25,710 nucleotides of DNA from NCBI GenBank assembly GCA_023382535.1, contig JAHDWA010000103.1, positions 1-25,710 of the forward strand. The letters are read 5' to 3'. The DNA is from Anaerolineae bacterium. Its GTDB lineage: Bacteria > Chloroflexota > Anaerolineae > 4572-78 > J111. The notes beneath the pieces were generated by a model, which worked only from the letters and a program-made list of their open reading frames with translations, ran no database searches and was not told the DNA's origin. Shown piece by piece: positions 7,927 to 14,325 of the stretch (positions are counted from its first letter, which is position 1; the number at the start of each line of letters is the position of its first letter). The position numbers and the translations under genes are program-made.

Positions 7927-8688
7927 ATGACGAAGTATAAATTCCCTATGTCTGTCGCTTCCCCGTTGCCTATAGATGTTCAAAACCTCCACTGTATTAA
8001 CCTCTTTCAAGATCTCACTTCCACCGAATTGGTATCAATTTGTCAGGCCGGCCGGCTTTGCCAGGTTAAGCAGGGCGCGTTTTTCTTCCACCAGGGGAAC
8101 CCTGCTAATACCTGGTACTTACTTCTTGAGGGCCAGGTGAAGATGATTCAACTTGGCCTGGAGGGCCATCAAGTTCTGGTCCGTATGGTCGCCGTTTATG
8201 AGGAATTCGGCGCAGTGGCTCTGCTGAGTGGACTCACCTATCCCCTGGCAGCGCAGGCGGCTGAAGATTGTCGAGCTATTGCCTGGGATAGGGACACAAT
8301 CGCCCAGCTCCTTTCCACTTACCCGCCCCTGGCCTTGAACGCTTTGCGCCTGCTGTCCCAGCGTTTTCGCGAATTGCAGGAGCGGTATCGGGAGCTGGCG
8401 ACGGAACGGGTTGAGCAGCGGGTAGCGCGGGCTTTGCTTCGCTTGGAGCACCAGGCGGGCCGTAGAATAGAACAGGGAATCCTGATAGATTTGTCTCTTT
8501 CGCGCCAGGATTTGGCCGAAATGACCGGCACTACCCTTTATACGGTCAGTCGTATTCTTAGCCAGTGGGAGCAGCATGGACTGGTTAAAGCAGGCCGAGA
8601 AAAAGTAATTATTTTGGACCTCTCCAGCTTGCGAGTTATTGCCGAAGATTTGCCTCCAAACGCCCCTGCTGAAAATCTATTTAAATAA
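7927..8688 (+). CDS. Crp/Fnr-family transcription regulator, likely activator of nrfHA
   Basis: This 253-residue protein has an N-terminal cyclic-nucleotide-binding-type beta-roll (about 22-140), a long dimer helix (about 140-170) and a winged HTH (about 190-235, motif LSRQDLAEMTG then TTLYTVSRIL). The roll lacks the Arg/Ser phosphate cassette expected for cAMP binding. The cysteines (23, 39, 45, 115) do not match the FNR iron-sulfur set. A nitrosative or redox sensor of the DNR/NnrR kind is therefore possible but unproven. An alternative ATG at 7948 would drop seven residues; neither start has a clear ribosome site. It lies directly upstream of nrfH in the same direction, with a Crp-type palindrome between them. 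That makes it the natural candidate regulator of nitrite reduction. Confidence 0.9.
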   Translation: MTKYKFPMSVASPLPIDVQNLHCINLFQDLTSTELVSICQAGRLCQVKQGAFFFHQGNPANTWYLLLEGQVKMIQLGLEGHQVLVRMVAVYEEFGAVALLSGLTYPLAAQAAEDCRAIAWDRDTIAQLLSTYPPLALNALRLLSQRFRELQERYRELATERVEQRVARALLRLEHQAGRRIEQGILIDLSLSRQDLAEMTGTTLYTVSRILSQWEQHGLVKAGREKVIILDLSSLRVIAEDLPPNAPAENLFK

Positions 8689-8707
8689 TCGAAACCAATT
8701 ACCCCTT

Positions 8708-8725
8708 CTTTGCGCTGGCGCAAAG
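8708..8725. terminator. Short perfect hairpin after the Crp-family gene
   Basis: CTTTGCGC (8708-8715) and GCGCAAAG (8718-8725) are perfect complements separated by two bases, 20 bases after the regulator stop. No T-run follows, so it may be a weak terminator, an RNA end-protecting hairpin or a protein site. Confidence 0.4.
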
Positions 8726-8800
8726 ACATTCCGGCTCACTGTTGTTATCATTTAGGATACTTAACTCATCCTTTTTTGGGATGATGGATGTCATTACTTT

Positions 8801-8820
8801 ATAGTGACATTTGTCACTAT
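8801..8820. promoter_or_regulatory. Crp/Fnr-type operator upstream of nrfHA
   Basis: ATAGTGAC (8801-8808) and GTCACTAT (8813-8820) are perfect complements separated by four bases. The core reads GTGA-N6-TCAC, the Crp half-site arrangement. The centre (8810.5) is about 42 bases before the start predicted from the -10 at 8841-8846, which is the class II activator position. The Crp-family gene immediately upstream is the likely binder. Its recognition helix lacks the Arg-Glu pair that Crp uses, so another family member could bind instead. Confidence 0.7.
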
Positions 8821-8840
8821 TCAGGACTTAAGGAGTCTGT

Positions 8841-8846
8841 TATACT
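8841..8846 (+). promoter_or_regulatory. Predicted -10 element of the nrfHA promoter
   Basis: TATACT (8841-8846) is a good -10. The matching -35 region (around 8818-8823) is poor, as expected for an activator-dependent promoter with an operator at about -42. The predicted start near 8853 leaves a leader of about 100 bases. Confidence 0.5.
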
Positions 8847-8853
8847 GGCTGAA

Positions 8854-8889
8854 CGCTCGTAAACCAGGGTTGGTTTGGTCTTACGGGCG
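8854..8889 (+). promoter_or_regulatory. Stem-loop in the nrfH leader
   Basis: Two nested inverted repeats lie just after the predicted start. The outer one pairs CGCTCGTAA (8854-8862) with TTACGGGCG (8881-8889), with one G-U pair. The inner one pairs AAACCA (8861-8866) with TGGTTT (8871-8876). No known riboswitch was recognised. It could affect mRNA stability or translation. Confidence 0.4.
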
Positions 8890-8951
8890 CTGAATTGTAG
8901 GTGATTGCTTATTCTCCATAAGCATTGGCGGGTTTCAGGTGGAGGGAGTGT

Positions 8952-9422
8952 ATGCAAATTTGGTCAGCTTTGAGTTTTATACCCCTGCTGTTAAGCGCCA
9001 GCATTGGGGTTTTACTCGGTTTGGGTGGGTATACCGTCTACTACGCCGAGGGCTTATCATATCTCTCCAATGACCCTAAAGCCTGCGTCAACTGCCACAT
9101 TATGCGGGAGCAGTATGACGGCTGGCAAAAAGGCAGCCACCACACCGTAGCGACGTGTAATGATTGCCACGTTCCCCATGAGCTCATTCCCAAATACCTG
9201 GTTAAAGCGGAGAACGGTTATTGGCACTCTAAAGGTTTTACGCTCCAGGACTTCCACGAGCCGATCAGGATTAGGCCGAAGAATAAGGTCGTTTTGCAGG
9301 AAAATTGTGTAGCCTGTCACGAAGATCTGGTCAGCCAGATCGCCACCCATGCAGGCAATGACGAACAAATGTTAGATTGTGTGCATTGTCACGCCAGCGT
9401 TGGCCATGGCCCAACGCGTTAA
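8952..9422 (+). CDS. nrfH: NrfH, tetraheme quinol dehydrogenase subunit of nitrite reductase
   Basis: ATG 8952 is chosen because GGAGGGAG (8941-8948) sits just upstream; an in-frame TTG at 8925 lies before this site. The 156-residue product has one N-terminal membrane helix (about 5-30). It has four heme c motifs, CVNCH (45-49), CNDCH (69-73), CVACH (119-123) and CVHCH (143-147). Met51 follows the first motif as CxxCHxM, the arrangement that gives heme 1 of NrfH its unusual Met ligand. NrfH takes electrons from menaquinol in the membrane and passes them to NrfA on the outer side. Length and motifs match the NapC/NrfH family. nrfA begins 18 bases later, so the two form an operon. Confidence 0.96.
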   Translation: MQIWSALSFIPLLLSASIGVLLGLGGYTVYYAEGLSYLSNDPKACVNCHIMREQYDGWQKGSHHTVATCNDCHVPHELIPKYLVKAENGYWHSKGFTLQDFHEPIRIRPKNKVVLQENCVACHEDLVSQIATHAGNDEQMLDCVHCHASVGHGPTR

Positions 9423-9440
9423 CTCACCGGGAGGGAAATA

Positions 9441-10862
9441 ATGAAAATCAATTCCAAACTTTTGTACATCGCCACAATTGTCGTTGTCGCTTTATTGACG
9501 ATCGGCGTGATGCTGCTGTTAGGGAATGTTTCCCAGCGCAAGGAAGAGGCCAAACAGGATGTTTTCCGGGTGGCCGAAATTACCGAGGATACTATTGACC
9601 CGGCCGTATGGGGCAAAAATTACCCCCGCCAGTACGATGGCTACCAGCGCACCGTGGATGTGGAACGCACCCGGCACGGCGGCAGCGAAGCCTTTCAAAA
9701 ATTGGATGAAGATCCGGTTTGGCGCGAGATTTTCGCCGGGTATGCCTTTGGCGTGGATTATCGGGAGGAGCGGGGTCACGCCTATATGCTGTCTGACCAG
9801 GATATCACCGAGCGCATCCAGGTGGTCAAACAGCCGGGGGCCTGTTTGCAGTGCCACTCGGCAGTCATTCCGGCCTATTACCAAAAGGGCGTTGAGGCCG
9901 GCGTGTCTGCCGACCCTGCTCATCGGCAAGAAGCCATCCTGAAAGGCTTTGAAATTGTCTCGGCCATGCCTTACACCCAGGCCCGTACCCTTGTTGATCA
10001 TCCCATTGGTTGTGGTGATTGCCACGACCCGGATACGATGCAGCTCCGCGTAACTCGGCCCGGCTTTTTGTACGGTATCCAGGCTTTGGCCCGGTCGGAA
10101 GAGCCAGTGCCACACCTGCCCAGCATCGAACGCTGGCGTCAAGATGGCAAAAAAGGTGAGTATGATGTCAACACGATGGCCACGCGCCAGGAGATGCGGA
10201 CGTTTGTCTGCGGCCAGTGCCACGTGGAGTATTATTTCAAAGGCGACGGCAAGCTGGTCACTTATCCCTGGGATAAGGGGCTGAATGTAGAGGAAATTGA
10301 AGCTTACTATGACGAGGTTGGGTTCAAAGATTGGCAGCATAAACTCAGCGGTGCGCTGGCTCTTAAGGCCCAACATCCCGAATTTGAAATGTGGAGCCAG
10401 GGTATCCACGCTCGCAGCGGCGTGGCCTGCGCCGACTGCCATATGCCCTACAAACGGGAAGGGGCAATCAAGGTCAGCGATCACCATGTGCGCAGCCCCT
10501 TGTTGAACGTGGCCAATGCCTGCCAGACCTGCCACAACTTCCCGGAAGAGGAAATGAAAGCCCGCGCTGAGGCGATTCAAGATCGCACCGCCGCGTTGAT
10601 GAACCGGGCAGAAGAGGCGGTGGTAGCGCTTATTCACGATTTACAAAAGGCCCAGGAGGCCGGCATCCCTGCTGAGCAACTGGTCGCCGCGCAGGCGCTC
10701 CAACGCAAAGCCCAGTGGCGCTTGGACTATGTCTCTGCTGAAAACTCAATGGGCTTCCATGCGCCCCAAGAGTCTGCCCGGATTTTGGGCGAAGCGATTG
10801 ATTACGCCCGCCAGGGCCAGCTTGAAGTGGCCAAGATTGTGCAGCCTGTGGCGCTGCGGTAG
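9441..10862 (+). CDS. nrfA: NrfA, pentaheme ammonia-forming cytochrome c nitrite reductase (CXXCH active-site heme)
   Basis: NrfA reduces nitrite to ammonium with six electrons delivered through NrfH. The 473-residue protein starts at ATG 9441 with GGGAGG just upstream. It has an N-terminal signal/anchor helix (about 7-28) and five heme motifs: CLQCH (135-139), CGDCH (191-195), CGQCH (257-261), CADCH (330-334) and CQTCH (361-365). Catalytic residues known from E. coli NrfA align: Arg111 (ERGHAY), Tyr264 in HVEYYF, and His312 in LKAQHPE. The calcium ligands Glu263, Lys309 and Gln311 also align. The first motif is the active-site heme. It reads CXXCH where most NrfA proteins have CXXCK, so His replaces Lys as its proximal ligand. 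Some NrfA lineages are known with this change. The C-terminal helical region used for dimer contact is present. A strong terminator follows. Confidence 0.96.
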   Translation: MKINSKLLYIATIVVVALLTIGVMLLLGNVSQRKEEAKQDVFRVAEITEDTIDPAVWGKNYPRQYDGYQRTVDVERTRHGGSEAFQKLDEDPVWREIFAGYAFGVDYREERGHAYMLSDQDITERIQVVKQPGACLQCHSAVIPAYYQKGVEAGVSADPAHRQEAILKGFEIVSAMPYTQARTLVDHPIGCGDCHDPDTMQLRVTRPGFLYGIQALARSEEPVPHLPSIERWRQDGKKGEYDVNTMATRQEMRTFVCGQCHVEYYFKGDGKLVTYPWDKGLNVEEIEAYYDEVGFKDWQHKLSGALALKAQHPEFEMWSQGIHARSGVACADCHMPYKREGAIKVSDHHVRSPLLNVANACQTCHNFPEEEMKARAEAIQDRTAALMNRAEEAVVALIHDLQKAQEAGIPAEQLVAAQALQRKAQWRLDYVSAENSMGFHAPQESARILGEAIDYARQGQLEVAKIVQPVALR

Positions 10863-10895
10863 ACTACCCAAGATCATCCTGAACTTAGGTTAATA

Positions 10896-10933
10896 AAAAT
10901 TCCGGCCTGCCAAAGCTCACAGGCCGGAATTTT
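10896..10933. terminator. Bidirectional terminator between nrfA and the DsbA-like gene
   Basis: AAAATTCCGGCCTG (10896-10909) and CAGGCCGGAATTTT (10920-10933) are perfect 14-base complements around a 10-base loop. A-run and T-run ends make it a rho-independent terminator in both directions. It lies 33 bases after nrfA and 23 bases after the stop of the convergent gene. Confidence 0.9.
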
Positions 10934-10956
10934 ACTTTTCAGGCTAATTAACTAAC

Positions 10957-11655
10957 TCAACGCTCTACTGGCTTACCTGCTTCCGCCAGCTTCCGCTCAA
11001 TCATCTTCTGCCAAGCGCCGGTGGGATAAAGCCCGAATAGAATCTCCCCATTGAGCACATAGGCCGGCGTAGCCCGAATGCCTAACGCCCGTGCGGCCTC
11101 GAAATCCTGAGTGATCCGGTCGAGGTAGCGCCGGCTTTCCATACACTCCTCGAAAGCTTCCCTATTCAGGCCCAGATTCTGGGCAAATTCATCAAGAAGG
11201 GTAAAATCGGCTTCACGGATGCCGATAAATAGGTCTACCTTGTCGTAGAGCAGGTCATGCATCTCCCAATACCGGTTCTGCTCGGCGGCGCAGTGGGCCG
11301 CATGCGCCTGGCGCACGGCTGAGGTGTGGATGCCGGATTGAGGATAATCGCGGAAAATGTAACGCACCCGGCCGGTATCCACATAGAGCTTGATGAGTTC
11401 TGGCAACGTCCCCCGGACGAAGACCTTACAGTACGGTCATTGATAGTCACCGTACTCAATCAGCGTCACCGGGGCGTTGGGATCGCCTTTAGCTCGTTCG
11501 TCGGCGGGAGCACGGGTAGGAGGGACAAATGAGGGAGTTGCCTCATCAGTTGGAGTCTGGTCTGACAACGCCGCTGCCGAGCCACAGGCTGACAGCAAGA
11601 GTAAAAGCTGGAGAATTAGGGCGGCTAAAAGGAGATTTTTGATCATTCGTCTCAT
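10957..11655 (-). CDS. DsbA-like thioredoxin-fold lipoprotein with in-frame UGA at the active site, probable selenoprotein
   Basis: Read as one frame with UGA decoded, this is a 232-residue protein. It has a lipoprotein signal (about 1-24, LSAC with Cys24) and a Thr/Pro-rich spacer. A DsbA/thioredoxin_4 domain begins GDPNAPVTLIEYGDYQ. The next codon is TGA (11439-11437, residue 73), followed by PYCKVF. The family motif there is CPYC, so the UGA replaces exactly the first, nucleophilic cysteine. The frame continues without break through RDYP, an alpha domain and the cis-Pro loop ATPAYVLNG to the stop. It should act outside the membrane in thiol-disulfide exchange. Starts at 11655 or 11646 are both possible; neither has a strong ribosome site. 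It follows the SIS gene on the same strand. The alternative is a Cys-to-stop mutation that kills the gene. Confidence 0.75.
11407..11419 (-). promoter_or_regulatory. Candidate bacterial SECIS hairpin after the UGA codon
   Basis: On the minus strand CGTCC-GGG-GGACG forms a perfect five-pair stem with a GGG loop. An outer C-G pair beyond two U-U mismatches could extend it. The loop begins 22 bases after the UGA. Published rules for bacterial SECIS elements ask for a loop G at a spacing of roughly 16-37 bases, and this fits. It lies inside the coding frame, as in bacterial selenoprotein genes. Confidence 0.55.
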
Positions 11656-11714
11656 TAATCTGGAGGGCAGGGCGAGCCTGGCCAACAAGCAGGGCCGGGC
11701 TGACCCTCCGATTT

Positions 11715-12275
11715 TTACTCTAGATTCGCATGCCGCGCCCGCAAATCATCGAGGGTTTGATTTCGAGCCGCCTGGAGGCGCGGCACCAGTGCATCGAACA
11801 GAATCCAGGAAGCCTGCTCGAAGGCCGAACCCATCGCCTGGCCGGAGCCACCCTGACCGCCTTGATCGTCGGCCATGGTTTGGGCGGGAATGTGCAGCAC
11901 GACGTCGGCCTGTTGAGGCAGACTCGCCTGGGGCTGGGCGGTGACCATCACCACCTTCGCACCGACTTTGCGGGCGATCTTCATTAAGGCTTCGGTGGTG
12001 TAGAGGTAGCCCGGCCCGCAGATCATCAGCAAAACATCTTCAGAGCCAAGCGGCGGCGCGGTTACGTCGCCAACCATATGGACGTCAAGACCAATGTGCA
12101 TCATGCGCATGGCAAAGCTGCGCAACGTCAGTAATTCGCGTCCCAGGGCATAGGCCAGAATCCGGCGTGCGCCCAGCAGCGCCTCACAGAAAGCGTCAAC
12201 CTGGCTCTCGTCAACCCGGCTCATAATCTGGTCCAGTTCGCCTAGAATTTGGTGAGCAGTTTCGTAAGTGGTCAT
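11715..12275 (-). CDS. SIS-domain protein, 6-phospho-3-hexuloisomerase-like
   Basis: This 186-residue protein has one SIS (sugar isomerase) domain. Matches to the HxlB group include RSFAMRMMHIG (51-61), a DVTAPP stretch after it, and the later QAMGSAFEQ segment. The usual GxGRSG loop reads ALGRELLTL, and the usual SGSGxT phosphate loop reads CGPGYLYT. The phosphate-binding loops are thus altered, and I would not assume the standard reaction (D-arabino-hex-3-ulose 6-phosphate to fructose 6-phosphate). ATG 12275 has GGGAG about eight bases upstream. It begins 14 bases after the last permease gene, so it is part of the sugar transport operon. It probably isomerises or senses the imported sugar or its phosphate. 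It is cytoplasmic, with no membrane segment. Confidence 0.85.
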   Translation of the reverse strand: MTTYETAHQILGELDQIMSRVDESQVDAFCEALLGARRILAYALGRELLTLRSFAMRMMHIGLDVHMVGDVTAPPLGSEDVLLMICGPGYLYTTEALMKIARKVGAKVVMVTAQPQASLPQQADVVLHIPAQTMADDQGGQGGSGQAMGSAFEQASWILFDALVPRLQAARNQTLDDLRARHANLE

Positions 12276-12289
12276 AGTAATCTCCCTTT

Positions 12290-13297
12290 TTATGAAATCT
12301 CTTGTCGGCGGATGAGCCGATTCTGCAAGATGATAACAATTAGCAAGAACGCGCCCCGAATCACCGACTGCCAGTAGGCGCTCAGGCTGAACAGGCCGTA
12401 ACCATTCTCAAAATTGAGGATATTGAAAATCAGACCGAGCAGGATGACTCCGACCAGGGTCGCGCCGACCGATCCCATACCGCCGGTCAAGAGCGTCCCC
12501 CCAACCACCACCGCCGCGATGGCTGACAGCTCCCAGCCTAAACCCTCGGTCGGTAGCCCGGTAAAAGTGCGCGCGGCCAGGATCACTCCGGCCAGGGCGG
12601 ATAGCCCGCCGCTCAACGCGTAGACCCCCATTTTGATCCGGTCTGCTGGCAGCCCCATCAGCCGGGTCGCTTCCTCGTTGCCGCCGAGGGCCAGCGTGTA
12701 ACGGCCAAAGCCGGTGTAATTGAGGACGATGGAACCGATGATAAAGGCCGCCACCCAAATAATGACCGGTGTCGGGACCCCAAATAAACTGCCCGAATTA
12801 ATTTTATCAAAGCCATAGCTGGAATCAATGCTGATGGAAGTGGTCGTCATAATTAAGGCAGCCCCCCGGGCGCCAAGCAGCATGGCCAGGGTGGCGATAA
12901 ACGGAGCAATGCGTAGATGGGCGATCACCCAGCCGTTGAACAGGCCAATCAAGACGCCGGCGACGATGGGTCCGATAACTGCCGGCCAAAAACCATAGGG
13001 GGTAAGATAAGCAGCCAGCACACTGGCCAGCGCCGCCACCGCGCCCACCGAAAGGTCAATCCCCCCGGTCATAATCACAAAGGTCATGCCCAGTGAGATA
13101 AAACCAAACATGGAATTGTAGCGCAAAAACTCAGAAATATTGTAAGCGCCCAGAAACCCGTCATAGCGCAACGCTCCAAAGACAATTAACAAAATCAGAG
13201 CGATCAAGGCTCCCTGTCGCTGCACAGCCGCGGTGATTTTGGCCCAAGGCTGCGCAGATGGCCGGCCCAGTGTGTCGCTTTTAGAAATCGTGGTCAT
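12290..13297 (-). CDS. Sugar ABC transporter permease, YjfF/RbsC family
   Basis: This 335-residue integral membrane protein has about nine to ten hydrophobic helices. It carries the family signature GMTFVIMTGGIDLSVGAV (about 75-92) and a late GGTLLTGGMGSVGAT motif. Both mark the BPD_transp_2 permeases of CUT2 sugar importers. Its pairing with a second different permease gene mirrors the E. coli ytfT-yjfF pair. It starts at ATG 13297 with GGGAGA upstream, 20 bases after the other permease gene. In such systems the two permeases form a heterodimeric channel served by one tandem ATPase. The substrate is set mainly by the binding protein. Confidence 0.93.
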   Translation of the reverse strand: MTTISKSDTLGRPSAQPWAKITAAVQRQGALIALILLIVFGALRYDGFLGAYNISEFLRYNSMFGFISLGMTFVIMTGGIDLSVGAVAALASVLAAYLTPYGFWPAVIGPIVAGVLIGLFNGWVIAHLRIAPFIATLAMLLGARGAALIMTTTSISIDSSYGFDKINSGSLFGVPTPVIIWVAAFIIGSIVLNYTGFGRYTLALGGNEEATRLMGLPADRIKMGVYALSGGLSALAGVILAARTFTGLPTEGLGWELSAIAAVVVGGTLLTGGMGSVGATLVGVILLGLIFNILNFENGYGLFSLSAYWQSVIRGAFLLIVIILQNRLIRRQEIS

Positions 13298-13317
13298 GGT
13301 GTGTCTCCCTACTCCTC

Positions 13318-14325
13318 TTAACTCTGACGTGAGCGTTGAAGATAAACTGCGACCAATATAATGACAGCGTTAACAACCTGGGCTACGGGGTAGGGAACGC
13401 CATTGGCCAGCAGGGTAAAGCGGATGAGCTGAATAATCAGCGCACCCAGCAGAGTCCCGATAATTGTCGCCCGGCCTCCGGTCAGGGGTGTGCCGCCGAC
13501 GGCTACGGCGGCAATGGCGTCTAGTTCCATATTCAGGCCAACCAAATTAGCGTCCGAAGAGGAATTAATGGCAATGACAATCAAGCCGGCCAGTCCCGAC
13601 AGCAAACCACTGATCGCATAAACAGCCCGCTTGATCCGAGCAACCGGCACTCCCGCCAGCCGCGCGGCTGACTCATTGCCGCCAATGGCGAGGACATACC
13701 GGCCAAAGGCGGTTGTGCGCATGGCCCAGGCCACAATGATTACAATAATGATCATCAGAATGACCTGGAACGGGATGCCCATGGGCCGGCCTAGCCCCAG
13801 ATACTGAAAGCCAGGATTCTTAAATGACTGCAGATTACCATTCGTGGCTACCTGGGCAATTCCCCGCCCGGCGATATACAGCACCAACGTGGCGATGATT
13901 GGCTGAATACGAAACGCCGTGACCAACCAGCCGTTAAATAAGCCAAACAGCCCGGCAATCAGGATGGGCACAATGATGGCGATTGTATTGCCAATAATGG
14001 GGTTATCCAGCGGCGGCACCCCGCTCAGAAAAATGAGCGGCGCAGCCGCTCCGGCGATGGCCATGAGCGACCCAACCGACAGATCAATTCCACCCGTAGC
14101 AATGACCAGGGTCATACCCGTGGCAACGATCACAATCGTCGCCACCTGGGTCAGGTTGACATTGAGTGTTTGAGCGGTTAAAAAATTGGGAGTAAACAGG
14201 GCGTTATAGATTGCCAGCAGCAGCAAGGCCACCAGCGCCGCATAAGTGGAATTAGCTCCCCGCAGCCACTCCGGCAGCAGCGGGCGATGACCTGGGCTGG
14301 CAGCAGCTTGATTGAGGTTAGCCAT
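13318..14325 (-). CDS. Sugar ABC transporter permease, YtfT/RbsC family
   Basis: This is a second 335-residue CUT2 permease. A cytoplasmic N-terminus of about 28 residues is followed by about nine to ten membrane helices. The signature GMTLVIATGGIDLSVGSL (about 70-87) and the late GGTPLTGGRATIIGT are those of the BPD_transp_2 family. Its ATG (14325) lies inside the end of the ATPase gene, an eight-base overlap that points to coupled translation. It differs clearly in sequence from the other permease, so the pair looks like an old heterodimer rather than a recent duplication. Confidence 0.93.
   Translation of the reverse strand: MANLNQAAASPGHRPLLPEWLRGANSTYAALVALLLLAIYNALFTPNFLTAQTLNVNLTQVATIVIVATGMTLVIATGGIDLSVGSLMAIAGAAAPLIFLSGVPPLDNPIIGNTIAIIVPILIAGLFGLFNGWLVTAFRIQPIIATLVLYIAGRGIAQVATNGNLQSFKNPGFQYLGLGRPMGIPFQVILMIIIVIIVAWAMRTTAFGRYVLAIGGNESAARLAGVPVARIKRAVYAISGLLSGLAGLIVIAINSSSDANLVGLNMELDAIAAVAVGGTPLTGGRATIIGTLLGALIIQLIRFTLLANGVPYPVAQVVNAVIILVAVYLQRSRQS

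Noticed and set aside
9519..10637. Minus-strand open frame of 372 codons
   Set aside because: It lies wholly antisense to nrfA, which has all five heme motifs and catalytic residues. The antisense product shows no family features.
11437..11688. Separate short lipoprotein gene and separate 149-codon gene (10957-11406) instead of one gene
   Set aside because: The two are in the same frame, divided only by a TGA at the CPYC position. The second part would start inside the domain at a TTG-type codon with no ribosome site. One gene with decoded UGA explains both.
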